From assembly GCF_000003815.2 (NCBI RefSeq), contig NC_049984.1:15115048-15179047 (forward strand): a DNA stretch of 64,000 nucleotides, in the 5' to 3' direction. This DNA is from Branchiostoma floridae (lineage: Eukaryota > Chordata > Leptocardii > Amphioxiformes > Branchiostomatidae). Below are positions 12,401-27,400 of this stretch, one piece after another. Below the pieces are notes generated by a model, which did no database searches, was not told the DNA's origin, and was given only the letters and a program-made list of their open reading frames with translations. A program made the translations under genes and the position numbers. The number at the start of each line of letters is the position of its first letter. The first letter of the stretch is position 1.

Positions 12401-15400
12401 AATATCTAAAGAGGGACTGCAAAATAATTGGGCTATAACTCATAACTATAATGAGAAAGTGTGACTTCTGCTGTAAGTTTTTTGGACTGAACTGCCCTTA
12501 CCTCAGCCATCTGTTGTTTACGCTGTGCCTTGGTGGCCTCGGTATAGCTGTTGTGGTCTGTCTCGATCATGATGATGTTGTTACTCTGGGTGTCGATCAC
12601 GAACTTACGGGGGGTGTACATCAGGGGGGTGGAGATCTGGTTAAACACAGCTCCCAGTTTCTCTAGGGCCAAAATTCTGAGGGGAAAAACAACAAATTAG
12701 GATTATAGCAGAAAAGTATGCCAGCAATGTTTACTTGATTATATTAAGATTTTGTGGAAAATCACCCAAAATCAGGATCATAGAAAAAGTAGAGTGGAAT
12801 TTGTTATCACCAAGAGTAGGGGCAACCTAATTAAATAGCTTTAAACAACACTTTGAATTTACATAGATTAGGTGTGACAGGATAGGTAACAAAACCACCT
12901 TCTGCTGCCCTGCCCAAGTCGGTATGTTATGCCAAAGGGCAGCTATACTGGCAAATACAGACAAAAGAGTAAATTTGAAGTTTCATTGTATAGGGACATG
13001 GATTAAGTATTAGACTACTTGAATTCTTTTTTTTTTAAAGAATCATCTCCATTTTACTGGCATCATCATCGTATCAATATTTCAGATTATTAGCATAACT
13101 TCTTGGTCAGTCAGTTGAGTGATCATATGGTAAACCGAGACATGAAACATACAAAATACATGATGTAGCAGGGAGTCTTCCACCAGTGGGACTGCACACC
13201 CATGGAGGAATTGGTATTTCCCTGCCCAATCACTCTCCCTTCCAAGAACCAATGCCAGGGGGCTGGGAGTCACCGACCAGCAAGGTAAGAATATAGGAAG
13301 GGTAGTGGTCATTGTGTACTGAAGATGTCACACAGCGTTCATTCTACTATTTAGCTCCCTGAAAAACTAGTCTTCCACTGGTCGTGACAGAGAAGACAGA
13401 CGCTATGTACAGTATTTACTCTCACCTCTCAAATAAACGTACCGGTACGTTTATTTTTTTCCGCCTCAAAATCCACTCGGTACGTCCTTATTTTAGACGG
13501 TACGTTTATTTTTTTTTTCAAATTGAGGCTTTCTTTACTAACCAGGGACCCCAAAAATATTGAAACTTTGGTATTTTCTGCCCATATTTCCGCTGTATTT
13601 TTGCTTAAAATTCACTATTTTTCGGACGAGGCAGCGCGGATTTCCCTGCCGCTAGCGGTATGACCCAAACATCCTAACTAGGGATGCGTACCGGTACGCC
13701 GGATCGGTGCTGGATTTGCAAAAACTTTTCGGTTCATGTCCAAAAATAAGTGATTCGGTACTGCACTCACATATATCCTTTTTGTTTTAGACCATATTTA
13801 ACCTTCCAAAAATCTTGAAATTTGCGCTGAACAAAGACGAAAACATTGCCAAACATCAAGGTCCATAGGCCGAGCTCAAACACATGCTACACACACAGTC
13901 ACTCAGATCCGTAAATTCTCGATCAAAACACAGAAATTAACCACCAACCAAACAAACTAAAAAGTTACCAATACTTTTCCACTATTTTTCACCCGTAGTC
14001 AACTTGTTTTAATGTTCCAGCAACAAAAAAATCCTTCCAAAATAAAGCACAGCGTTCAATCGGCTCGAAAACATCCGCCATGTTGGATTTATCAACTCAC
14101 GCCGAATCTCGCGGTAATGCGCGAGAGAATGAATATTTTCTGCAGTACCGTTATCTTTTAATAGGGGGCAGTGTCTATGACCTCCTTGGTTTCTGCAACA
14201 TTGAAAATAGCACAAGTGGTGAATAAAATATGGTATTCTACTAAGTTGGAATGTTTCTTCAAAATGTTATTTTGTAACAATGATTATAAAATAAAGTTCT
14301 GTTTTTATTTCTTCAATTTTTATTTTCATTCATTTTTTACTTTTATTATAATCTTTGTTGATGTTGTGACACTCAGATAAAGAAAAAAAGTGCAATAACA
14401 TAGGAATTATTCTGTTCATTATTTATACAATTAACTGATATGGTACTCAGGCATAAATGAATAAAAAGAGCCTACCTGCTTATGACTGAAGTAGCATGAG
14501 CACAGTTTACATGTCAATTTTGTATTTTTCCGGGGGGTACTTTTATTCCAGGGGGTACTTTTATTAAATTTTGAAGATTTGTCCGGGGGGTACTTTTATT
14601 CCAGGGGGTACTTCTATTTGAGAGGTGAGAGTACATGTTCATTGTATTGGAGACATTCCCCTAGCTCTTTTGGACAAGCACAATGAACAGTAGACCACAG
14701 CTTAACTTGCCATCCTAAGGACTACAATGCCTTTCTTGTAGCATGGATGTCGGGTGAGCGACACAGCCAAAATCAAACTCAAGACTTCTGGTTCCAGAGG
14801 CAGGGCCACTATCCACCAGACTATGCATGCCACATGACCTATGCACAGTTGTTTACCCTGATACCTTTGATGTGCAAGTTTTACAACAGTTACTGTACTT
14901 TCCAAATCTTCACTTTTTCTGTTCCACCGAATCATTGATATAGACTTTATGTCACTTGAGCAGGGTTCGAACTACACATACTTATCTTGCAATTTGCACA
15001 TAATTTTTGAGATTTGCATGTAAAATTATTCTGAACTTGCAATCTTGCATGTTGAAAATACCTGGCCTATTGGAAAAATACTGAGGAATTAGACCCCCTA
15101 CTCTTAGACAAAAAGACAAATGGATGTGTGTCTTTATTCTTTCTTGTTTTTGCCAGTAACTTTCTCTGGTAACTTTACTAGATGTAATCAAAATTCACCG
15201 ATTCAAGCTAGCGATACTCGTCACCATCGCTGCCTAGTTGTATTTTGCATGTAAATTTTTCAAATTGCACGTAAAATTTTTGCCAACTTGCAATTTTGCA
15301 TGTAACAAAAAAAAAGTATTTCGATCCCTGCTTGAGTCTGCAAGGTACTGTTTGCCCACTCCAAACATATCTGACAGAGAACACCTCCCACCAAACACAA

Positions 15401-18400
15401 AATCAAGTCTCTTCAAACTTGAGAATTTATAGTACTCACCTGAGTGTGTTAGCAGAGATGGCTACGATACCCTCTGGACACTGTTCTGAGGCGAAGCCCG
15501 AGGCGTACTCCAGAGTCTCGTACGACAGGGGGGTCAGGTGGAACCGGTTCTGGTACGTGTAACTCAACCACGACCGACTGGACATGGCCAGAACCTACAA
15601 AACAATAACATCCTTGCCGTTACAAAAAAGTTGAGATATATGGCTGGAACAGCAGTATGGGACTATGACAAACACTTTATTTGCAGGTATACAAGTCTGA
15701 ACCATTTTCCAAATATGAAGGGGAATCGTGAGGATGAAAATGACGGAGTAGGGAGAAGGTAAAAAAAAAGGAAATATTATAAGTTGCCGGTAATTTCATG
15801 TATGGTCTTACTGTAAATGCATTTAAATTCAATGGTATTTTGTGGTACCATAGACTGTAGTCACATACTACAATGGAAAACTGTTAGTGGTGGTTTTATG
15901 TTTGCTGTGAAGTGGCCACTGCAAAAAACGCGAACATAAAACTACTAGGAACATTTCTGCATTTCAGTATTTTCATTTACAAAAAGTCTGCAACTTTTAG
16001 ATTAAACATTTGGAGGTACTGAGGAAGTCTTAGAGATTGTACTTACAGCTTCGTTGCCCTGCATCTTGACTTGGAAGAGTTTGACAGGCCGGGAACCGAG
16101 GTACCGTGTGCGCGTGTCCGACAGGTCTCCTGTTATCTGGTCAAGCACTGTTCTCAGGAGCACACCATTCTACAGGGACATCAGAGTGAAACACATTGAG
16201 TCAGATTCTAATGTTGCAAAGCAATTTACCCCAAATCATAATGCAGAATAACAACAATGAAGAACTTTCATGGAGTTGGCATGAGAAATTTTGCTTAACA
16301 TTTTTGTAGAGATTTTTCTTCCAGTCTATCACAATGTACTCAAAAGTTATATTACATACACCAGACTTAGAGAGAGACTGCTAGCAACTTACAGGCAGGA
16401 ACTACACAAAAGTTTCATAATACATGCAGGGCTCCAGACTAACTTTTTGACCTAGGAGCGTGGCGCTCCTAACTCTTAAAACTTAGGAGCGCCAGCAAAA
16501 AGTTAGGAGCACAAGCTAACGTCTTAAGCCATACAAAGTATTACTCCAGGACCTATAAATCAATGTTTTAAACCTGGAATTAAGTATTTGCATAGATTAT
16601 AACAGAAAAAGCATTGATCCTGTACAAAATGCTTGTTTGAACCTTTATTCATGAATGCTCAAATCAGCCGGCGTGTTGCTTGATTTTTCTAATCGCGGAT
16701 TAGTTCTGCAGCCATTACTACATACATTGTATAAACCCACGTTTAGGTTCAGGTCCAGATAAGAATCCGGAGTTTACTTTTAGGTTCAGGTCCAGACCTA
16801 ATGAGTCCAGACCTTAATCCATGGCATTGAATATTAGGGGTGTTACACAGTAAGGCAGTAACCAAACAAGAAACAAGAAAATACATGAGATCATTTTCAA
16901 GTAATATAACACTGATTTCTTACAATATAATATTTCATGAGTTAATACATACAATCAGGGAAAGTAAATTTATCTTACTGCCAAAGGTTAAACTTGACTG
17001 CTGTTACATATACAACAACAACAAACTAAAGAAGTCTACAAGAAAATCTGCAAACCAACAGAGGAGAAAGTGTAGCCAGGACTGTCAGGTACATCTTGTA
17101 TTTCTTTTGTGTATCTACTTTGTTAAGAATATAGCTGAAAATAGATGCACTAAAAAATTAGAGGTTTACTTGTAGCCTGTAACATCAGTGTTAACTTATA
17201 TAGAAAAATCTGTGTACAAACAGTTCATTATTTCAGTTGAAAAAATATAGCAAAAAAGATGTGTTCGAAGGGCAAATTAAGCGAACTTTTTCCAACAAAC
17301 AACATCCATTTATCAGTCTTTTGAAAATAAAGACTACAACAAAAGTTATATCTCAAGGAACCGTGAAAAAATCGCGACCTCCGTTCAACATTTTCTACGA
17401 ATTCAGTGCCGACACCGAACCGCCCCCCTCCCCAGTTTGTCATCGTCACATTAGCTGTTGTTTTTCCCGCATTCCACCGACAAAAAAGCACAAAAAAACT
17501 CCAAAACAATCCTATACATGTACTTATCACCAAGGACTTTAGGCATTCGATGAGTTTTCGTCAAAGTTACACGCTTTCGAAGCTTTCCTGCGTGATTTTT
17601 CCCGCGAAAACAGCGGGGATATCAGATATTCCACCAATAATGGCGGCCGGGCGAGCTACGTCACGCCGAAATGGCCAATGGGGTGCGACTCTCGCAATTC
17701 GCGAGATGTGAGTTACTGCGAGACTTGCGCGAGATTTGAATTAGAATCAAAATGGCGGCTCGGTGAAAGGCGGAATCGGCAAATTTTGAACTTTGAGCGA
17801 AGTTTTCGGGGGAAAATAAGGGCGTACCAAAGGCGTACATCCAAAAAACAGGGCGTACATTTTGTGCTTTTTTAGCAAAGGCCGTACATTGTACGCCCGT
17901 ACGGATGGCTAGCTAAAAGCCTGCCTGAACCGAAACGTTTTTGCAAGTCCAGAACCGGTCCGGCGTACCGGCAAGCTTTATGTTTTGCTCATTTTTTATT
18001 GGCGCGCCGTGCGACCATCATTTCAAAAATAGGCGCATTATTAAAATTACGGTCGCGATGCGACCAAATCTAGTCGCAGTCACGAGCCCTGACATGTAAC
18101 TTTTCACAATTCTGCTAGATACATGTACAACCACATTACAAAAATGTCTTGTCAGTCTTAAAACCTGTACAGCTTGAGTGTATAATTTTTGGATGCTCAA
18201 TTAGTATATCACTTTAGATCCACTGTTTTTATAAAGTGGTGGTCTTATGGCACATTGTAAAAGAGTTGGCATTAAGAGATATAGGAGAAGAATATGAGCA
18301 GTACAGGCAGAATAAACATAAAGATAAGAAGTGTTAGTGTGCGTGTAGCAGGGAGTCTTCCACCAGTGGGACTGAACACCCATGGAGGAATTGGTATTTC

Positions 18401-21400
18401 CCTGCCCAATCACTCTCCCTTCCAAGAACCAATGCCAGGGGGCCGGGAGTCACCGACCAGCAAGGATAGAGGAAGGGTACTCAAGATACTACAGAGAGCT
18501 TTCAAACTATGACAGTTGTCTTTCATAAATTAGCATTTAAGTTCATCCGTGCTGGAATTTTTCTTCAAAATTCAAGTGACCGATTACCAAGGCCATTTAT
18601 ATCTAGACACACCAATCTTCACTTAACAGAGATGGCCATTGGTAGGAAGTTCCTGGCTGTTTTGACCAATTGACGATGCCATGTATTACGAAAAGAATTT
18701 TTGATTCCTGTATATTTTCTTTAACAGTTACCAACACCAACAGCACAGAGCAGAAATCTTGCTAGATTATAGTAGATGTGCAAAGGAACAGGAAGTTCGA
18801 TGTTGTACGATAAATTGTCACATGTAAAGTAAAGCTGGTTTGCTAAGCTGAAGGGCAGCAACATTCTTCCAGTTTAACAACACAGATACACTTTTACCTG
18901 ATAACAATAGAGGTATGGAAACTGTATCTTGTTGTACTGACCTGTAAGCCAATGTTGAGGAACAGCATAGTGTTCCTGGGCCCGGTGTCGTCGATGCCCT
19001 CTCCCCCTCCCATCTGTAAGATACACAGGGACTCCGGGGTGGCTGGGAGGGCCTGCATACTCAATGGCTGCAGGCAGTCCTGAGGAAAAACAGTAACAGA
19101 CCAGTCACTTCTTCAACTACACTACTGGATGCATCTCTTTGGATGTGTGCACCCCCTAGTGATTCACACGAAAATTGCACAAGGTAATCCCTTCTAAACT
19201 ATGTCCAAAGTATGTGGTGAAATTGTAGCCCATATTCTATCAAAAAACCTTATTAGCAGCATCACTGTAGGGCATGTTGTCTAGAGATGAGCTACTCTGC
19301 CTCTGAGCAACTAAGGTTTAATGCAGGATGTTGTCACTCAGTCAACTGGCATGCACTTCAGAGAGTCGCAGGTCTTAGAAGAAACACCTTAATACAAGTC
19401 TGGGGGCATCCACCTTCCATGGTGCTGAGTTTTTGATGATTTTCAGTTAAAGCAGTGCATTCTAAGGTATCCAAAGAGGCAAAAATACTGTTACAGATGT
19501 CACAGTAGAAGACCACAGATGACCTGGTATCATCCCTGGTCAATCAGAATTTCATGCTTGTCAGAGGATTTTCTCCCCAGTATAGGGCGTCCAGGGGCAT
19601 CAAATTTCTTGTTATTCTAAGAAAGGTGCGTCCAGATGACGCGTTGACGCATGCCTGGCTAATAGCCTGACCTCATTGTTGTACACAGAAGATTAACTAC
19701 AGTCTTTTCAAGTACTGTGATAACTACTTTATACCCGGACTACTATTGGGGACGGGGGTCATGGACAAATACTGTGTTGAGACCTTAAGCTGTGGTTCAC
19801 CTTTCATTGTAATAATTGTAGAAAAGAGCTAGGGGAATTTTCGCAGTACACTGAACCTGTATTTACTGTTACAGAAAACAAAGCATTCGTCTATTCCATG
19901 ACAACCTATGGAAGATTTGTTCTTCAATGAGCTCAACTTATTTGAGGTCACTATCATTTTTCATTATCTTCTTGATCTGAACTATCTACTATGTGTCATA
20001 CTTACTGCAGGGTCGAGGGAGATGATTCTAACGGTGTCATCCGTGAGACCGACAGCTAAGAACCTGCAGCGCTGCTCCCCTACTGGCACGTTAGCCAGCG
20101 CCATACAGATCACTTCTGCTGACATCTCCTTACGTTCTGTGTACTCGTTTAGCTGACCAGTCTGGTGGGGTAAACAACAACAATGGACATGTTAGCCAGC
20201 GCCATGCAGATCACTTCTGCTGACATCTCCTTACGTTCTGTGTACTCGTTTAGCTGACCAGTCTGGTGGAGTAAACAACAACAATGGACATGTTAGCCAG
20301 TGCCATACAGATCACTTCTGCTGACATCTCCTTACGTTCTGTGTACTCATTTAGCTGACCAGTCTGGTGGGGTAAACAACAACAAAAACAACAACAAATC
20401 AATACAGACAGACATCTGTCATGATTTGTTATCTAAAATTTAGATGAATAATGTGACAAATCATTCATGTGACAGTGCAAAGCTAATGTGTTATGACAGT
20501 TATACGGACAGTTTATACTGGTTGAGCAATTTATATTCAGTTGTCAAGAGCCTATTAGGTTCTGGGATTATCCAGAAGTAATGCTACGGTCCCATTATAA
20601 AAAAAAAAAAGGGGCCCCTCCAGGTAGTTTTATATGGCCTCCTTCCATCAATATTGACCATGGTAAAATCCTTATCAATATCAGCCCTTCAGTATGAGAA
20701 TGGCAGTCATTGCCACATAGGGCACATCTGTAAACTGACACAGGTCTGTTGCAAAGTTCTTTTCTCTGGATCCGCTTTTCTTCTGCCATGCGCATCAGTC
20801 TGGTTGCTCTTGATTTAAGCTGCCTGGACAGTGGATCTGTCATTTGCAAGGTCTTCTCAATGCTCCAGGTAGTTTATGGCTTGTTTTTCTGCACTTTTGG
20901 GCGGGACCACTATGTGGCCCCGTATGACACCCTGCCGCTACTAAGCTTGGGGTCCCTGTATTTTTTTCATCTCATAGTTAAAATCAACCTGGGACCCGGC
21001 AACAAATAGATATCCCAACATGAAGGAAAAAATACAGCAAGGTAGTACTTACAGGGTCCATCTCAAAGTACACCAGCTCGCCTCCAGTCAAGGCTATCAC
21101 TACCTGTCTCTGGTTCACTGCACACTTGACGATGGTTTTCTTGCCGGGCGTTCTCCACTCGTTCACACGTTTGTCTGACCTGATGTGGCGGATGCCTTCT
21201 GGGTAAATCTGACAGAAACAGAAAATGATCCCTCTAAGTCTAAGTTCATATTAAAAATGATTTTATAGATAAGACTAAGATTCTCTCAACCTGCTGATAG
21301 TTACCAAAAAAAATAAGGTTGTAGAACTCGCCCCACTATGATGATGGACATATCATACATGACAGGGGGATTTCATTGTTGGAAAAACATCATACTTTTG

Positions 21401-24400
21401 AGATAGTATTCATAGTGATGGCAAACAACTGCAAACTGGGAGAGCAAACATGTCTTGGCAGCGCAAACATGTCTTGGCAGTATAAGAATTATGATGATGA
21501 AACTTGCAATGTTCACACAATCTGTATCTCAATGAGACATAACTGCCACCTACTGATCTCTATGTGTACTGCAACATGATGTGCTACTTTTCCCTTAGAG
21601 AAATAATGCTGACAAAAAATGTATTCTTTGATGGATAGTTACCTGAAGAAGAGCATCTTCACCAATCAGTGAGCAGGACAGCGTGGGAGTGGTACCCAAG
21701 AAGCCTGAATCCGTCACTTCCTCCACGGTCTCTCCGATAGACAGTACCAGGGTGGCGTTCACGAAGGACACCACGATGTACGCGTCAAACTCATCTGTAG
21801 GAACAAAGGGATTTCAATTAACATTGTTGGCATGGCAAGAGATTTGTAAGTGATAGCATTTGCCATCAAGAATTACAGCAGTTAATTAGGACTTTAAAAA
21901 ACTTCTTACAAGCTTCCTATGGTTATCGATTTTCATAATACTGAATACATTCTAGGTATGTATTTTCAATACTGAATACATTCAAAATTTCTACGATTTA
22001 CAACAGTATCTAGGATAATTTCGACAATGCTACTTTAACACTTAGCAATGGCCCTTACAGCTTGTATGTTACTTGGTCACAGTATAACATTTAGTCATTA
22101 CATCAAACAACTAAGTTTCATGAATATCCTAAACTGACAACTGAAGAATCAACAAAAATCAGACTAGCTTTTTATCTGTCTGTCTACCTACACTCCAGTG
22201 GTCAGGGGTCCTATTCCAACAAGTCAGGACCTAGGGGGAAATACATAGGGCTTGGCATTTGTAGGGTGCAACACCCACATACCAGCCAGGGTTGGCACAA
22301 AGTACAGATGGGACAAATATAAAGTTCTGTCATATCATCTACCTTTAATCATTGGCACTCTTCAACCTGATTACAACTCAGATTATTGGATTCATTAGCA
22401 GACAGCTTAACTGAACAAATTACTTATTTTCAGTGCTTTTGAAGAAGGGTACTATAAAAACATCAGCTGTGCTTTGAAAATGTTTTTTTTCCCAGTAGAA
22501 ATTAAATCTTTGATACATGAATGACTAAGAAGTCAATCCTGTAACTTAATAAGCTGAGAAATTTTGATATTTTGTACACCATTAGAAGTTGATACTTGCT
22601 GGCATACACGTCTGTTGATTATAGGCTGCGTAGCAATGTCACCAACTCACCGTCCACATTTTTCTTGACCGTCCACACAGCATTTGGGTTACCGGGCAGT
22701 TCTGACACGGCCATCTCTGACACCTCCAGACCGTGTCTCAGTACCCGGAAGGATGACCGTGGGCCCCTCCCATTGGCCACATACAGCTGCGGTGTGTCCT
22801 CATTGGCCAAATCTGCAATCTGATGGCGACAGGGAGGTTTCAATGAAATAAAGTCAGATAACTTGATCTTTGTTCATTTGTGGATGACATGTTTGAATGT
22901 TGTTTTAGTGTTCTACACTATTATTTAAATTTTTTAAGCTAAAATAATTCAAGTTATGAAAAACTGGTATGGTCCAGAAAAATTCAATGGTTTAGACAAA
23001 TTTGCATGGTTTTCAAATTATACTACTGGACTGATAAGAATTGCTTTACTTGAAAGACAAAAGATACCATGCAAAGCTTTTGCAATAAAAAAGAAACAAG
23101 AATTCCATTTTCTCAAATATATTGTACTATATCATTGAATAATTATTGCCAGTACAAAAAATGCTATCATGAGTAAGAGCTTATTTCAGTAAAAATCAAT
23201 GTGAACATTAAAACTTTCACTAAGCGTTCTTTACAGTGGCCCACCACCACAAATAATCAGAGTAGGCATTTCCAATGTATTACTAAATTGTCTCTACCAT
23301 GAAATAAAACACTGAAAAAGTAAATGAATCTACTGTAATACCTGACAGGACATGATGGGTGAGAGGCTGTCCATCTCGTCCACCAACACCAGGTTCTTGA
23401 GCCCCCTGGGGGTGAACAGGAAGGTGTCCCCCTCCTCCAGGGGCATGGCCGAGCTGAACTCAGGCTCTTCATCATCATCACCCAGGTGTGCAATCTGATA
23501 CAGGTAGCTGCACAGGGAAGAAGGGAGGTTACAAACCCAAAAATGAAATGCCAGCTGTCAATTACCAACCGTATCACTCCAACATCCTGAGTCTGTTCAC
23601 ATTCTAACAGTGCTCCTAAGCTTGAATGCAAGTTCATCTGTGACGGTAGTCAACATTATGTTACAATTTTGAAAACCATATATCCATACACAACATAAAG
23701 CGCCTGACAAGGATCAGAGGACTGATCGAAAGTTATTGGTAAGCACTTTATTTTGTGTAAGGATATATGGTTTTCAAAATTGTCAACATAGTGTTTCTAA
23801 GCTATTATGCTAAAACATAAGCTTATTAAAATTGCAAATAAAATATATAGGCTAGATTATATACATTTCATTAATGCTTCCAACTTGTAAACTTTCATTA
23901 AAAAAACAACTTTGTGCAAAGATTTGTGCAATACTATTACTGAGTATCATATGATATGTGAGATACTGCAAAAAGTCATGATACAGACAGGCTCAAATTA
24001 AAATCAGTGAAGAGTTTTTGTAATTATTATGAGCAAGTGTTATTAGAGATACTGCATCTTTGCTCATCATTGAATATCTGGTATGAAAGTTAACATAAGA
24101 CGATTGATAATATAACAGGTGGAAAACCTTTTAAAACGTTTACTTACTGATTTCCAAATTCTGAAGCTACAAAAAGGAAGCCAGTCTTGAGCACGCACAT
24201 ACTGGTTGCTACTGGGACTGTGTCAAAATACTTCAGCTTTATCTCTGTCACCTACAGGCAAGACAAAAATGACACATTCATGATTATTACTGATGGATGC
24301 TATCAGTATACACACCTGAGTACAATATCATATCATGTCTTATCTTACCTAAGTAATAAGCACTGTACAAGACTTTATCAGATAATACGCCAACACACCA

Positions 24401-27400
24401 ACAGCTTAAAAGAGAGGACTGAAGATTGATTACATATACCATAACAAAGAGATGACAACTGCTATACATTATAAGATAAGAAAGATTATTAGAAAGATGG
24501 CTCAAGATCCTTTGATGATTTATGAGTATGACTATGTCTGTGGAAATAATAATAATAGTTTAGCGTTTTAAGATAGCATCACACATCAGGACTTTCCCAT
24601 AACTTTGCTCCTAACAACTCCCCAAGCAAGGAATGACAGGGGTTTGATTAGCCCAGGTGAGGGTGGTTATTTAGTATTAACTTCCTCTTTAATGTTCGAT
24701 CCCTTACCATATCCTCATCTGTCTCCAGGGTGATCTTGAAGATATCCCCCTGTTCTGTCTGTGCCAGGAAGAAGAACATGGACTTGGTCTTGTGGGTGGC
24801 ACTGCACACGAAGATCATGCCGCGCTCAGGGTCATCAAGGTCATTCTGAGAAGAGAACAAAATGGAGAATCAGAGTAAAACAATAATTTCAGCAAGAATT
24901 AATAGCGTGAAAACAATTCAACAGCTGTGTATACTCTACAGCTTGAATGTGTCTAGTGTAGGAAATATAAATTATAGGATCAATTTATAAATTTTTTGCT
25001 GCTGTCAAACTTAAAGAATATTTGTGGGTGGATTCAGTACTGTGACAAGTGGGGAGGCAGGGAGAAACAAAAAAAGAATTGCAGTGATCATGAACTTTAA
25101 ACCATCACATAAATTTCTGCATTTACAGTATTTCAAAATTTACAGTACATTGTCATGACAACAAAAATTGACCAATGAGAAGAGAGAAAAGAATCCTTAC
25201 TCTTCTTCTGGGGATGGGTGATCTGATGTCAGGCTGGTCTCCAAAGTTCTTGTAGGTGATATAGTTCTCTGAGCAGATCAGGACTCCACTGGGCCCCTCA
25301 CTACCTCCAGGGACTGGTGAATACAACATACACATTAAGGAACAACGTAATACTATTAAATCATATTCAGTATCAAACTCACTGTTAGTGCAGAACTTCT
25401 GAGATGCTAAAAGTATATCTACCATCTTGGTTTTGTTGAAATATTAGATGGGGAAAGAAACTGCTACTGGATCTTAGGGACAGGATTGTAGAAACCCCAG
25501 CCAGAGTTTTGAACAATAATACCGAGGTTACTAGAGGGTACTCTGTATTACAGGACAAGGAGAGCCATGCTTTCATCATGTTGAAAACTAAAACTCACTA
25601 CTTTTCAAGTACAGAACTGGTAGTATGGAAGTGGTGTTTTACTGAAAGTTGTGTTGATTGAAACAGATTTACTTCGACTGACTATGTCTTCTTTGAAAAA
25701 TTAATAATGTCACATATGTCTGTACAGTTTTACTTTGTCGTAAGCTTTTTTATTCCATTGATGTTGATGTACCTGCGATGAGGAAGTTTCCGTGTTCCTC
25801 CAATGGTTCGCTGTACTTCCTAACAACATGGTTCAGCCCAAGGTCAAGTTCGTAGAACGTGAGACACTGTTGTGTGCTCTGGGAAGACTCTCCTGTGGGG
25901 TCATTGTCTGCGTCCTGAGCAAAATAAGAAGAAGAAAAATTTTTTTTTTAAAAAGTATTCCTGTAAATCATTGCATTATTACATGACGCTTTACATTCCT
26001 AAGTAATAGACATCTCCAGATGTTATGGTCGATACTTAACTACAACCTGAGTGTAACTATATTACATTGCACCTGTACCTAATATGTCTACAAACTGTAG
26101 GTACACAGTCCTACCCTGGGATGATGCGGGTTCGTGCCCGTGCAGTTAAGCATTGGGAGCACCTACCCTGTGATTTGTGTCCCCTATGCTGTGATTAAGG
26201 TTCCTATGCTGTGTTTTAAACAGTATAGAGGGCTTTTCTCTTGTTTTGTAACAAAGTTTAAATAAGGTTGGCTTTATTCTATTTAAGTTGGCCCTCAAAA
26301 TGCAGAAAACAGTGTTTCCGAGATTACAGATTTTACAAATGCTGAGGGGGTTCCCTAGCTGTATGTACACAGAAGGCTAAGAGCAGGGATGTATGGAGAA
26401 GACTTGTGCTGGAGACAACCATAGTCCCTGACCCTCCTGTTGAGGATGGGACTAGGTGAGGTGAGGTGAGGGGGAGGATGACCCCAATCCCCCTTATTAC
26501 AATGCTTATGCCTGCACCACTTGCCATGTGGCCTTGAAGTGCTAAGATTCCTCCAATGCTCAGTGTTAAAAATCCTGGACCAGTGGTGAGAACCCTGCAC
26601 GTATAATGTAGGATAATAGAAACTTAGCTTACCTCGTAGTCTATCTCCAGACAAGCGAACATGGGGTTCTCAAAGCCGATGTCCACCCCCACCAGATGGT
26701 AACACAGGGTGTTGGACTTGTGCGCCTCCAGGGGGGAGGAGATGGTCAGTCTGGCCGCAGCATCTCTGTTCAGGATGTACACCAACTTCTGCTTCTCTAC
26801 AGCACCTGTAGGGAGACAAAACATTTTATGCTAAGAGTTTTCACATGCTGTCACACGGATGTCAACATGGAGACTGGTGCAGCTAGTTGTATTTCAGGAA
26901 ATTGTAGCTCAACTATTTAGAGATATGTACAGATGCCTGAGGAGGTAGAGTGTTTGCATGGCATTTGGAAGGTTGTGAGTTCAATGCTCGACCGAGACTT
27001 CAAAAATGGCACATGCTGCTTTCTCTGCTTAGCACTCAGCAATAATGAGGAAGAGTATTGGAGTTAAAACAGACATCGCTACCAGTGGACTAGCCCCCTA
27101 CCGTAGTGGCTTGCACAAATGCGAAGCCCAAGAAACGGAGATGGGCACAACCCCTAAGAATCTGTTACAGATGCATTGGCAACTTCAATTTCAACAGATC
27201 TTCTGTCCCTCAATTTGGCTCCAATAAATGTGTATGGATCAACAAACAGAATACTGTAAAACTTTCTCATAAAATAAGAAAAATTATGCATTGTTATAGG
27301 TGGGCGTCACATAGGCTGAGTCAGAATCTGGTAAAGCATGAAGACTTTCTTCAAGTTTTACATCAGAAAATTGGTAAGACTCATGATCATCATTCTCAGC

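Noticed and set aside
12451-12666. Plus-strand frame opposite SF3B3 exon 17
   Set aside because: The minus strand encodes the conserved [19 protein letters not shown] block; the plus frame is a shadow.
16840-17175. A possible transposase inside the hAT-like element
   Set aside because: 111 codons with no hAT dimerisation or DDE-like motifs; composition is that of noncoding AT-rich DNA.
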